From Batkoa obscura (taxonomy: Eukaryota > Entomophthoromycota > Entomophthoromycetes > Entomophthorales > Batkoaceae): a DNA stretch of 64,000 nucleotides. Position numbers and translations under genes: made by a program. The DNA lies in assembly GCA_030770535.1 (NCBI GenBank), contig JASVEC010000007.1, positions 372,001 through 436,000 of the forward strand. Direction: 5' to 3'. The stretch's first letter is position 1. Each line of letters starts with the position of its first letter. The notes under the pieces were generated by a model. That model had not been told where the DNA came from. It saw only the letters and a list, made by a program, of their open reading frames with translations, and searched no databases. Shown here one piece after another: positions 49,083-59,303 of this stretch.

Positions 49083-49137
49083 CTGGACTGTTATAATACT
49101 TAAAAGTATGATAATTTATTTATGACTTAGACTGTTC

Positions 49138-49145
49138 TTTTTATA
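49138..49145 (-). promoter_or_regulatory. TATA box of the trypsin-like gene
   Basis: TATAAAAA on the minus strand, 56 bp before the start codon at 49082. Confidence 0.5.
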
Positions 49146-50175
49146 TGCTTTGATGTTGTTTATAGAACGTTCGCTTGTGATAGGTTTTATATCATGTCTT
49201 TAGATGACTATCATATGTCAATGTAGTCTAACTTATAAATTATAAAAGAATGGAATCTCATACCCCTGACTAAACTTTCACTAGCTTACTACTCATTAAT
49301 TATAGTAGTTGACTATTTTTACTGAAAGGATTTTGACATGACAATAAGATTAAAAGCAATGACCAAGATCATCTGTTTATTTTTATTCGATGAATAACCA
49401 AAATCAGAAAATTGAATAATAAGTCATTATTTAAAGCACCACTGCACAATCAGAAGTCAACAAACAATTCCTAAAAACATTATTAGTGCGCTAACTAAAA
49501 TCTCTAGAACCCTTGATCTTCTAGTAATTGTGCATTTCATGAACTTCATTTAAATGACCTTAATACCAAACAAAACATCAATTAAATAAATTTAATTATA
49601 ATTGAAGCGCTTACTATATATCAAAGATGTTTTATTATCATGTATATTATTACTAATAAAGAAGTCTTTTTTATGGCTATAATGCCTATTTTATGACTTA
49701 ATCTTAAGGTGACCATTCATATTTTTATTATTGATTTTCTTAAAAAAAGAAAGTCAGAAAATCATCCGACTAAATCGTTTGACCTAAAGATTATGCATTT
49801 AAAAGTGGTGCTTCAATTTTCTACCGTAATTTTTCGCACTTGCCAATTTTTTTAAGCTTAAGATTAAATAGTCATTGTACATAAGTCATGTATTTTGAAA
49901 CTACCTTTAAGTTAACAGGGTTGAAGAAAATAAAATATTAACATTTCTGTACTTTAATTTACAACCAAATGATCTATTAACTTTTGAAAAAGCTTATACT
50001 CCTAAATGGACTAATAGCAAATTGAGAATTTGAGAAATGAGAGAAAGAGACTAGGCAGCAAGAACTAAAGTTTATGAGTTATCAATGAGAACTTCTACGC
50101 TTTGATGATAACGCTTTTTTATTGATTTTGATTTTTTAGAAAGCCTTCATTTTTTTTTAAAATACCAATTTAATA

Positions 50176-50277
50176 ATAAGGTGATGTTTTTTTAGCTTCA
50201 TTTTTTCCATATTTTAAGCGCTACTTGAGTGGAAAAATTGTTAGTAAAATTGTTAGACAAAAAAATATATTCCCATT
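50176..50277 (-). mobile_element. Short TIR element (MITE-like), copy 14, decayed
   Basis: Left AAGGTGATGTTTTTTTAGC, core GTGGAAAAATTGTTAGTAAA, right ATATTCCCAT. Confidence 0.65.
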
Positions 50278-50602
50278 TCTAGAAATTTTCAAAATAATCT
50301 AAGATTCAAAATAAGGTATTAAATATAGTAAATGTATTTCATCTATTTATTGTTAGCTTTATTTCATAGCTTTTCATTATATTAAAGTAGTGATACAAAA
50401 TAAAAGTATTTAGTATAACATAAAAATGGATTGTTTGTTCATAATATAAATAGCTTCATACAATGGTGTGAATAAATTTATGACTCAAAAGGAGTATAAG
50501 ATTTAAACTAAAATCTACCCAAAAGAAATGTTGCCTTTTTAACATGACTACACTACTTAATTTTAAACAGTAGGGTATGAGGTATAACACTTTTTACATG
50601 CA

Positions 50603-52000
50603 TTATGGTTGCCTTTCTGACTTAGACATTGCGTTATCGAATTCAAGATCATTATCAAATGAAAAATTTGGGTCATTAACAATAAACTGAGATTTATCAC
50701 AAGTAGGTTCGGAAACAAAAGGAGGGGGAGTCCTTTTAATAATTTCTCTTTTGATTTTTTTAGAACCAAGGTAAATCAAAATAATTAATAATATCAATCC
50801 AATGAATCCAGCTATTGATCCACCGATAATAGCAGGTAATTGACTTTTTGGTTTTAAGCTCTCTAGCTCTTCCATTGAAGGTATTCGGTTTACTAAAGTA
50901 TAATTCTTCAAATTAATTATTTGAGTATTTGAGTAAAGGAGATTATTGTGTGAACCAAAAGTATATAATAAATGACCATTATAATACTCTAAAATGGCAA
51001 AAGCAGTACTAATAAACCCAGATATATATTTTGTTTCCCAACTAAAAGTATTTAAATCTAAAATGTGAAGGGAGCTATCAGCATAATTAGTGACATTATC
51101 ATTGGTAGCACCACCTAAGATATAAACATAATTACCCACCTTTTTTAACCCAAAAGTAAAAATTCTCTCTGGAATTTTTCCAATAGTATCTTGAAAATAC
51201 CATTTTTTATCTTTAATATTAAAACTAATAATCTTATTGAAATTAAGATATTGATTAGTAGCTAAATTTTTTCCGCCGAATATCATCAAGTTACCATTAT
51301 GTATAATGGAGTTGTGCCCAGATATATAATATCCATTTGCTTCACCAATTGTTTTCCATTGATTTTCTTTGGAATTATAAACTATTAATCCAGAATAAGA
51401 TTGTGTTTGATTCACTTCAACTAGACTTTCAAACAAATATTCGCCACCAAACAAAACTAATTCATCAGGATTTAGATCATTTTGATTTAGAGTAGCACCT
51501 AAGGGACCGAAATTCGGCGTACCTCCTTCTGATTTCGGAAAATTTAATCCCTTGATAAACTTGCCGCCATCCTTATCAATTTTCCATGTATTTGTTTTGA
51601 TATCAAATATCCTTACACTACGTTCAATAAGTGTCTGATGAGCTCCACCAATAATAAGAAATTCAGCTGAGTTATTATTTATTTGAATAACACTCGGCGC
51701 TAACATTTTATCTAATGGGTAATGTTCAAGTGAGTCAATTTTCCAATTAGCTTCTAGAGCTTCATTTAGTCGGACCCCATCTTTAAGGTTTAGTGAATAA
51801 ACACCCTGATTAAAATTATCTTGATTGAAAACATCCTCGTCGGTTGGATTTTTGATATCCATACCACCAAAAACGTAAAAGGTATCATTTACTATTCCAC
51901 CTACTCCACCAAATAGTCCATGTAGTTCATCACTAGCTATTGCTTTTAATAAAACGATTAATGTTATTAATATATTTAATATAAGACTTTGATAAAACAT
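50603..52000 (-). CDS. Kelch-repeat type I membrane protein
   Basis: 465 residues in one open frame. A leader (MFYQSLILNILITLIVLLKA) is followed by about six Kelch-like repeats with the usual GG doublets and spaced Tyr/Trp: GIVNDTFYVFGGMD, SAEFLIIGGAHQ, DELVLFGGEYLF, GNLMIFGGKN and NYVYILGGATND. A transmembrane helix at about 388-411 (AGFIGLILLIILIYLG) precedes a basic stop-transfer stretch (SKKIKREIIKR) and a ~50-residue cytoplasmic tail rich in Asp, Ser and Asn. The propeller should therefore face the outside or lumen. Fungal Kelch proteins of this layout are poorly characterised; binding of sugars or a cell-wall partner is possible but not shown. A decayed paralogue lies at 29940-31328. 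The gene shows no intron. Confidence 0.82.
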   Translation of the reverse strand: MFYQSLILNILITLIVLLKAIASDELHGLFGGVGGIVNDTFYVFGGMDIKNPTDEDVFNQDNFNQGVYSLNLKDGVRLNEALEANWKIDSLEHYPLDKMLAPSVIQINNNSAEFLIIGGAHQTLIERSVRIFDIKTNTWKIDKDGGKFIKGLNFPKSEGGTPNFGPLGATLNQNDLNPDELVLFGGEYLFESLVEVNQTQSYSGLIVYNSKENQWKTIGEANGYYISGHNSIIHNGNLMIFGGKNLATNQYLNFNKIISFNIKDKKWYFQDTIGKIPERIFTFGLKKVGNYVYILGGATNDNVTNYADSSLHILDLNTFSWETKYISGFISTAFAILEYYNGHLLYTFGSHNNLLYSNTQIINLKNYTLVNRIPSMEELESLKPKSQLPAIIGGSIAGFIGLILLIILIYLGSKKIKREIIKRTPPPFVSEPTCDKSQFIVNDPNFSFDNDLEFDNAMSKSERQP

Positions 52001-52607
52001 TGAATTGATTTTAAATTAACAAAAGAGATAATTAAAATTTATTAATACTCAATTTTATTAACATACTTGATAACAAAAATTGAGGTATTCTTTAAGTATT
52101 AATTTGATTTATCACTTTTCACCCTTTATTATATTATGTAGTTCATTTTACCTTGTGCTTACTCAAAATGGAAAGTGGAAAATTATTTAGGAGCTTTGAT
52201 CCTTATTTTGAGATGTTCTTTTACAGTTAATTTAATTCTATTTTCAAATAGTTAAAAATTTTATAAAATCGTTTTCTAATGAACTTTTGCAAAGCCTAAT
52301 CTATATTTTTACCATGATTTCAACTTTTTTTTTCTCAAATGAACAAATAATAATTTTGGAATAAAGTTGGGTCAATTGTAACTTAGCTGCTATTATATTG
52401 ATGCGATTCTAAGTACCATTGTTTTTTTACACAAACTTAGCTAAGTATTCTTCAATTTTAAGCTCCCAAAAAGCGAGTAAATTATTAAACTAAAAAAAAT
52501 CCATGCTTATATTGATATTACTGTTCCAACTCTTTTTTGAATTAGTCAGTGATAATTTTTAGAGTTAAATTCCGTTATCTAATCAATTTTTAAGGCCCAA
52601 TCTTAAT

Positions 52608-52710
52608 TTCAAAGGTGTTTTTTAGTTTCATTGCTTTTTCAATTTCTCAGTTGCGGTTAGAGTGGAAAAGTTATTGAGAAATTCTTAAACAAAAAAATCA
52701 CCCCCCTTTA
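52608..52710 (-). mobile_element. Short TIR element (MITE-like), copy 15
   Basis: Left AAAGGTGTTTTTTAGTTTC, right AAATCACCCCCCTTT; the AGCGCT core has drifted to TTGCGGTTAG. Confidence 0.62.
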
Positions 52711-52980
52711 GTTAAATTTCAGTCAAAATTTGGCCCTTAAATGTACAGTAGAATTTTGAGAGATAAAGTAATTATAACTCTTCCATTAATTTGTTAATAA
52801 ATTTAAAATTTATATACAAAACAATCAATACACTTATTAAATTAGAAACCTTGTGATTAATGACCCCACTTTTTAAAAAGTAATATACAGTATTAGATTT
52901 TATATAATAATATTTATTTAATAAAATTTGGTTTTTAGGGATATAAAATTTTGGTGTGTAACTTTTTTATATTTTTAGCA

Positions 52981-53081
52981 TATGGGGATGTATTTTTGTG
53001 TAAGAATTTTACCAACAAATTTTCCGCTTAAATAGCGCTTAAAAAATCGAAAAAATAATGAAGTCAAAAAACACTCCCATA
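52981..53081 (+). mobile_element. Short TIR element (MITE-like), copy 16
   Basis: TATGGGGATGTATTTTTGTG to ACACTCCCATA. It ends 126 bp before the P450 TATA box, so it lies inside the likely promoter. Confidence 0.83.
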
Positions 53082-53206
53082 CAACTAAGAATAGGAACAA
53101 CAAAATACCGAAATTTTTGAAATTTTCGGTGCAACTTAGAAATTTAAGTTCAGTAAAGGATAAGGTGCATTCAAGTGTAAAAGCTAAAATGTAAGTTAAG
53201 AAAAGG

Positions 53207-53214
53207 TATAAAAG
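53207..53214 (+). promoter_or_regulatory. TATA box of the P450 gene
   Basis: TATAAAAG, 45 bp before the start codon at 53260. Confidence 0.5.
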
Positions 53215-53259
53215 AGCAATAAATTTTTCAGAAATAAGATAAAACAAACATTAATAATC

Positions 53260-54863
53260 ATGGCTTATTACTTTTTATTTATCAGTTTACTTTTAGTCAC
53301 ATTGAAACTTTTACTTTTCAAAAAAAAGGAAATCCAAGATAATCTACCATCTATCAGTTTGTTGAAATTATTTTATTATGTCATTAATCAAACTTCAGTT
53401 CAAATAAGGGATAAACAGTTATTATCACCTTTATTTCAACAAAATAAATATGTTCAATTCTGGTTAGGAAAGTGGTTTATTATGGTATCAGATTTAAATA
53501 TTATTAAAAAGATATTAATGGATAGTGAAAATTTTATTAAAATGAAACAAAATGAAGATATCAATCAAACCAAATTTTTAGGTAATAATATTGCCTTTTC
53601 AAACGGTAAAGAATGGGAAAAACATAGAAAAGTAATCAATCCAGTATTTAAAAAAGGGTGGGATATTAATATATTTATTAAAACTGGTATTAAAATGATC
53701 AACTATATGAAAATAAATGAAGATAAATTTGAATTGATTACTATATTGAAGAACTCAACATTAGACGCTTTAGGTTTATCTATTTTTGACATTGATTTTA
53801 ATTCAATTGAAGATGAAAACTGTGAATTAGCATTACTTTATATTAAATTAGTGAAATCTTTAAGCAATTTATGGTTTTTATTATTTCCATTCTTAGACAA
53901 ATTGCCTATTCCTTCAAGAGTTCAATTGAAAAAGGATGCTGAACACTTTCGTCAATTAATTAAATCAATGATTAATGAAAAAAGAGAACAAATTAACAAA
54001 CTTGAATATGATAAAATTCAATCAAACTTATTGACTATGTTAATTCAATCCTCAGATACTAATGACAATGATAATTCTGATGGCTTAACTGATGAAGAAA
54101 TTATTGTAAACTAAATATTTATTATATAAAATAACATGAAATAACATAATATTAAATATTTAGAACGATGTTATTATTTTCTTTATCGCTGGACATGATA
54201 CTACTGCACATACTATATCAACTATTTTGTATTATTTAGCAAAGAATCAGGTATGTTTTTGTTTCATTTTATATATCTTCGAGACTCAAATTTATTATAT
54301 AGGACGTTCAAGCCAAGCTAAGAAATGAAATCAATCAAGTATTGGGAAAAAAATCAAAGAACATCAAAGATATAAAAATAAACCAAGAGGAGTTAAATAA
54401 AATGGTTTATTTAGAAGCAGTTATTACCGAAGGTATGAGAATTGTACCAGTTTCAACTTTGATTATTAGAGAAGTTTCAAAAGACATTAATTTCAATAAT
54501 GAAATTAGATTTAAAAAAGGACAATTGTTAATGTTGAATTTATTATTAGCAATGAATAATGATAACGAATTTAAGAACCCTGAGGAATTTAATCCAGACA
54601 GATTTTTAATTAATAATGATAATAACGAACAAGCTCAAATCAATAAAAAACTATCAAAAGATATGATTACCTTTGGTTTTGGTTCTCGTATGTGTACCGG
54701 AAGTCAATTTTCCATTTTGGAACAAAAAGTATATTTAATATTATTATTAATATCTTTCAAAATCGAACTGCCATTTGATTCTTTACACCATAATTATCCT
54801 GTGCTTCCAGCTTTTGGTATTGTTAGTCCTAAAGATCTCAAACTAAATTTTATAGCAATTTAA
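53260..54863 (+). CDS. Cytochrome P450 monooxygenase
   Basis: Three exons, about 500 residues. The N-terminal anchor MAYYFLFISLLLVTLKLLLF would tether it to the ER membrane. Exon 1 carries the helix-C region NGKEWEKHRKVINPVFKKGW. Exon 2 brings the I-helix oxygen-binding motif AGHDTTAHT, reached by splicing over about 54105-54162 (GTAAAC...TTTAG). Exon 3 has the K-helix ExxR (EGMR), the meander FNPDRF, and the heme-binding loop FGFGSRMCTGSQF with the axial cysteine. All family motifs are present, so it should be active given an NADPH-P450 reductase. The Thr pair and the WExHRK-like motif resemble CYP4/CYP5xx-type fatty-acid or xenobiotic hydroxylases, but the substrate cannot be told. A TATA box and a short TIR element lie just upstream. 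Confidence 0.92.
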
Positions 54864-55199
54864 TAAAATTCAATTTATGTATTCTTGAAGTTTTTTTTCT
54901 TTCAAATTATAAACATATTATTTAAATTAATATTAAATATTTCAAAATATAAAAATTAAAACAAAAATACTACTGTAAAAATTTAAAAATACTAACATTG
55001 GCTATCAATATCGTACAACTGAATACAACTTGAATTATTTCAAAAACATTTATCAATATGGGGATGTATTTTTATATTCAAAAATTTTACTAATGATTTT
55101 TCCGCTCAAATAGTGGTTAAAGGATAAAAAAGTCATGAAACCAAAAAACACCTCCCATATATTGAAATTTAAAAAATAAATCAACAATAGATGATTTAT
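54864..55199. other. Spacer downstream of the P450 with one short TIR element
   Basis: 336 bp; apart from the element at 55057 it is plain AT-rich 3' sequence. Confidence 0.5.
55057..55159 (+). mobile_element. Short TIR element (MITE-like), copy 17
   Basis: TATGGGGATGTATTTTTATA to ACACCTCCCATA. It ends 40 bp before the cysteine-rich peptide relic. Confidence 0.8.
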
Positions 55200-55371
55200 T
55201 TAATTATAATAACAGTAATATGTTTGTTCAGTAAAACTACAATAATCCCTACGACTATACATACTGGTTGGATCAGAGCATCTTTTACACTAATTATTAC
55301 ATAATTCTCCTCCACCAAACCCATGACAAGAGCCTGTAGCACCATATTGTTAAGTAATAGTTATTACATTA
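55200..55371 (-). pseudogene. Relic of a small secreted cysteine-rich peptide gene
   Basis: On the minus strand this stretch matches the C-terminal 50 or so residues of the two peptide genes at 56655 and 58574: GATGSCHGFGGGELC aligns with GAAGSCKGPGGGDLC, and both end in CYYN before the stop. It is disrupted, and its 5' part is missing exactly where solo LTR 4 begins, so the LTR insertion or the recombination that followed may have removed the leader. It is older and more diverged than the two intact copies. Treated as a fossil. Confidence 0.65.
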
Positions 55372-55809
55372 TATGAAATATTGCTTTGTCAGCCCCATGG
55401 TTAATTATAGCATAATAATTGTCTAAGTTGCTGTGCTCTTGAGTTCAGAGACAATCAATCCCATACTCTTATTTTGACCTGCTATGAGAATTTCTATCTT
55501 CTTCTCAAAGAATATTATCTTCTCGTTTTGATATCTATGCTTGTCGGAGTATAAAAGAAATTTTAGAACACAGTAACCCAAAGCTTTTCAATCGAATTGT
55601 TCCTTGATATCGTACCTTTAATAAACCCACTAAACCTTTCTGATAATATTTTACATAAACTTTAAAGTAGTATTATCTACTATATTCGTCTTATACAGTC
55701 CATAGCATATTAGGCGCTATTCTTCATAAACTAAGACCTTTCGACTTACAGTATAGTCAATTAGGCAATAGCTGTTCTTGAGTTCAATCACTGAGTACCA
55801 GATTTCGCA
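55372..55809 (+). mobile_element. Solo LTR 4
   Basis: 438 bp, same family as LTRs 1-3, with TATGAAATATTG at the left and GATTTCGCA at the right; GAGTATAAAAGAA marks the promoter box. It is about 25 bp shorter than the others. Both termini have lost the exact TG...CA form, so it is the oldest-looking of the four. It separates the peptide relic from short TIR element 18, which starts at the very next base. Confidence 0.75.
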
Positions 55810-55910
55810 ATGGGGATGTATTTTTGTGTTTAAGAATTTCACTACAATTTTTCTACTTAAATAGCACTTAAAAGATGGGAAAAGCAATGAAGCCGAAAAA
55901 AATATTACTA
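55810..55910 (+). mobile_element. Short TIR element (MITE-like), copy 18
   Basis: It begins ATGGGGATGTATTTTTGTG directly at the LTR 4 edge; the right end is drifted (AATATTACTATA). It forms a palindrome with copy 19. Confidence 0.75.
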
Positions 55911-56013
55911 TATGACGATATATTTTTGACTTCATTGCTTTTTCCATCTTTTAAGTGCTATTTAAGTAGAAAAATTGTAGTGAAATTCTTAAACACAAAA
56001 ATACATCCTCATA
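55911..56013 (-). mobile_element. Short TIR element (MITE-like), copy 19
   Basis: Reverse copy joined end to end with copy 18; the right end reads ACATCCTCATA. Together 55810-56013 makes a ~200 bp near-palindrome, the second such pair in the window. Confidence 0.77.
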
Positions 56014-56654
56014 TAATATATAAAATTAATAATAAAATGATTTAATCTAATATAAATGCTATAGCTAATTACAGTCTGTTTTGGAATTAGTAAAGTTTAG
56101 GTATTTACTATAGTTATATCATTCATATCATTCATTAGCCTAATATTAAACTTAAAAAATAACTTTTATAAATATAAATATAAGTTTGAAACTTGGTTCA
56201 AAAAACTTTATTTAATTTTATTTTTACCCATTTGTTATTTAGCATCAAATCTTAAAAAACTATTAAAACCAGACAAAACGTCAAAATATAAGTTATTTTA
56301 AAATTAAGTAAAAAAAATTATATTATAAAAGTGCTTAATTCACAATTTTTGCTAAAAATCTAAATTGACTAAAATTCGACTGGATTTTAAACTAATTCTA
56401 ATTCATATGGGGATGTTTTTTTGACTTCACTACTTTTTCCATTTTTTAAACGCTATTTGAGTGAAAAAACTGTTAGCAAAATTCTTAAACAAAAACACAT
56501 CCCCAATATTGTAAATTGAAAAAACAAAGTAAAATTGATGTAATTTAAAATTCACCATTGTTTATTTTAGCAATAGTAATATAGTATTTGAACTAATAAC
56601 ACTCATCATCCGTGAATTTTAATAAAGCGCTATTGATCGAACCAATTAAACTAC
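56014..56654. other. Spacer with one short TIR element
   Basis: About 640 bp of AT-rich DNA downstream of the minus-strand peptide gene; only the element at 56406 is recognised. Confidence 0.5.
56406..56508 (-). mobile_element. Short TIR element (MITE-like), copy 20
   Basis: TATGGGGATGTTTTTTTGAC at the left, ACATCCCCAATA at the right; reverse orientation. Confidence 0.83.
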
Positions 56655-56897
56655 TTAATTGTAATAGCAGCAGCAAGATTGCCAGCCCCAACCACAACAT
56701 TCGCCTTTCTTATATTTACCAGATGGACCTGAGCATTGTTTGCAACGGTCGTTACATAGGTCGCCTCCTCCTGGTCCTTTGCATGAGCCAGCAGCACCAC
56801 ATGCTTGAATCTCAGTGGCCAATTTACCATCTGGAGTAGCAGCAATAACAGTAGAAAGAGAAGCAATAGCAAATAACAAAGCAGATTGAAATTTCAT
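56655..56897 (-). CDS. Small secreted cysteine-rich peptide, copy 1
   Basis: 80 residues. A leader (MKFQSALLFAIASLSTVIAA, cut after about residue 20) is followed by a ~60-residue mature peptide with 10 cysteines in the order C, C, C, C, C, CC, CCC. It has a Gly-rich loop (GPGGGDLC), the basic stretch GKYKKGECC and an aromatic end ending CCCYYN. Ten cysteines suggest up to five disulfides and an extracellular role. I do not recognise the family; defensin-like, wall-binding or effector roles are all possible. A TATAAAAA box at 56939-56946 lies 42 bp before the ATG. The coding sequence is the same, base for base, as copy 2 at 58574, which faces the other way, but the flanks differ. Confidence 0.82.
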   Translation of the reverse strand: MKFQSALLFAIASLSTVIAATPDGKLATEIQACGAAGSCKGPGGGDLCNDRCKQCSGPSGKYKKGECCGWGWQSCCCYYN

Positions 56898-56938
56898 ATT
56901 GGGATTTTTATTTTGAGTTAATGGTCTTTTTGTTGGGG

Positions 56939-56946
56939 TTTTTATA
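56939..56946 (-). promoter_or_regulatory. TATA box of peptide gene copy 1
   Basis: TATAAAAA on the minus strand, 41 bp of spacing to the start codon. Confidence 0.5.
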
Positions 56947-58521
56947 CTTGAATTTTCGATATCCTATTGATTATGATCTGATATTTTAATGTTTATTATT
57001 ATTTCCACTATAATCGTTACCATTTGATATTATGATAATTAGGCTGTGCACTTATTTTAAATAACTGTAATGTCTTTGAGCTTATTTAGAGATTTGTTAT
57101 ATTTAGTAAATAATCAATTTCTTAAAAGATTGACATTACCTAAGATGTTAAATAACGGCGGTAATATAAGATATTGTACTTGTTTGCCATTATATTACCA
57201 GTATTTGTGATCAAAACAAACATTATTAATGATAATTAATTTATTATGTAGGTTTTGAAAAAAGAAGGTATAAGCGCAATATTTCATAACTTGACTATGG
57301 ATAATACTATGAATAGCTCAATCAAATCCCTTTATAAGTCTACAAAGTATACCATTCCTATACTTTTTATAGAGCTCACTTTTATTTGATATATTAGAAC
57401 TGTGACTACAGAATTTTCTTAATAGATAATTTTAAGAATAAAACGTCAAAACATAATTCCTAAAATAGCATAAGAAGCTAAATTCAACCTAAAATTAAAA
57501 ATGCGATGCATAGTGCTAGATTAGTTAATTCTTAATTACAGGTGATTAATAAATAAGCTTGTTTTAAAATAATGAAATTTTTATTTTGAATTTATTAATA
57601 AATACAAATAAGTATAGCTACATTTTAAAAAATACATGTAAAGTTAACGACTGTGCTTTGGCTAAGTATTTTGATTTGTGAACACTATATCTATGTTTTG
57701 AATTGGACCCAGTACAAATTAAAATCCCCTACTTTTTAATCAGATTTGTATGCTGTGTTTTAAATGATCTATTTAGCCTGTTCCCCCACATCATAAAATA
57801 AGTAGCTAAATTACAACAAAGTATTAAACTAATAATTAAATAAAGAATCAATGTGCGCACTTTGATGAGTTTCTTGTATGTGATAATAAAAGTTAATACT
57901 AAATGCCTTAATTCAATATTTTCTATTAACTTATAATATAATATAAATCAAATATAAGCTTAAGATTTAAAATTAATGTTTTTTTTGCTAAATACTATAT
58001 TGTTTTTTAAAATATTAAATAATAAAAATTTATTGATAGGCCCAACTGATTAAAATATACTCGTATTCGCTGTATTTTGAAATGAATTTATTACTACTGA
58101 TTCAATTCAAATGTGGGTTAAGCAATTTGAAATTTTATATCTGTGGAATTTAACCATTATGACTTTTTCTATTTTTATAGTTAACAAATATGAAATCGGA
58201 AATATTAATTCACATATAAATGGAATCAGTAGTATGGAAATTTAAATTACAAACTTAAATGTCAATGTTGGGTGACGTGTGCCTTAAAAAAAATTTATCA
58301 TCAAATTCAAGTGAGATTGATATTTGCTAATTTAGGGATAAGAATAGAAGTAAATTAGTTAAAATTTCGCAAATTCTACCTTTCAATAATCTCTAAAAAA
58401 GGGTAAAAGCTCTTTGTTAATAAACAGTCAATAGTTAATGAAATAAGTCAATATAATATCTAGTTAAATAATGTCTTTATTACATTTATTATAGTAAGAG
58501 GATCTTTGCAACAGTAAAGTA

Positions 58522-58529
58522 TATAAAGG
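58522..58529 (+). promoter_or_regulatory. TATA box of peptide gene copy 2
   Basis: TATAAAGG, 44 bp before the start codon at 58574. Confidence 0.5.
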
Positions 58530-58573
58530 AAAAAATCAAGCCCATTGAATTATAAAAAACATTAATCTCAAAA

Positions 58574-58816
58574 ATGAAATTTCAATCTGCTTTGTTATTT
58601 GCTATTGCTTCTCTTTCTACTGTTATTGCTGCTACTCCAGATGGTAAATTGGCCACTGAGATTCAAGCATGTGGTGCTGCTGGCTCATGCAAAGGACCAG
58701 GAGGAGGCGACCTATGTAACGACCGTTGCAAACAATGCTCAGGTCCATCTGGTAAATATAAGAAAGGCGAATGTTGTGGTTGGGGCTGGCAATCTTGCTG
58801 CTGCTATTACAATTAA
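58574..58816 (+). CDS. Small secreted cysteine-rich peptide, copy 2
   Basis: Encodes the same 80 residues as copy 1, and the 243 coding bases are also the same, including all synonymous positions. Identity begins at the A of the ATG (the base before it already differs) and stops about five bases after the stop codon. The 5' and 3' untranslated parts do not match. This fits recent gene conversion or a retroposition-like copying of just the coding part, not an ordinary duplication of a whole locus. The two copies point away from each other and may be expressed under different conditions, because their promoters differ. Confidence 0.84.
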   Translation: MKFQSALLFAIASLSTVIAATPDGKLATEIQACGAAGSCKGPGGGDLCNDRCKQCSGPSGKYKKGECCGWGWQSCCCYYN

Positions 58817-59303
58817 GTAGTCCTAATTACTTAATAAATAATGGTTATCGCTTTATCTTATTTTGTGTCTTAATTTTGTTATTTTTTGATTTTCTGTATA
58901 TTTGTTTAATGCTCTTATTTTTTAATTCATATAGTTTCAACTCTAGAATTTTTAACTATCTTAGCTTTCTATAATATCCTTATGTCTGCATTATGTCGTA
59001 TTAAACACAAGTATTACAATTGTATATAAACTATATTGCAAGCTGATTTATATTATAAAGGAAGCTTGAAAAATTATTATAAATAGAAAAGGAGAAGTGA
59101 TGAAGCTATTATTATAAATACAAGCCTAGATTATTTGACTTCCTGTTAGTTTATTAATTTTTTTCTGTTAACTTACAGTAATCCTTAAAATATCTGTGAT
59201 AAGCAAAAGCGCATAGGGTTAAACAAGAATATAGCTTATAGCTTCTAATCTCAAATTCATAATAAAAATTATTAAGAGTACACAATAGACTAAATTTTGT
59301 TAT
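58817..59303. other. Convergent spacer
   Basis: About 490 bp between peptide gene copy 2 and secreted-family copy C. AT-rich, nothing recognised. Confidence 0.45.

Larger units (their letters stand above)
49083..50602. other. Gene-free spacer with one short TIR element
   Basis: About 1.5 kb, AT-rich. Apart from the decayed element at 50176 and the protease promoter at its left end, nothing is recognised. Confidence 0.5.
52001..53259. promoter_or_regulatory. Divergent spacer, Kelch gene / P450, with two TIR elements
   Basis: About 1.26 kb between two genes transcribed apart. Two short TIR elements of opposite orientation lie at 52608 and 52981. The P450 TATA box is at 53207-53214. Nothing coding is recognised. 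Confidence 0.45.
56898..58573. promoter_or_regulatory. Shared divergent region between two identical peptide genes
   Basis: 1,676 bp between two start codons that face apart. A TATA box lies 42-52 bp before each ATG, but the two promoter sequences are not alike beyond that. No short TIR element or LTR is present here, unlike both sides of the cluster. Confidence 0.5.

Noticed and set aside
56651-56872. A 73-codon leucine-rich frame overlapping the peptide gene (also at 58599-58820)
   Set aside because: It is a shifted frame of the signal-peptide coding bases; it is the same in both copies only because the DNA is the same. The peptide frame has the leader, the cysteines and the TATA box.
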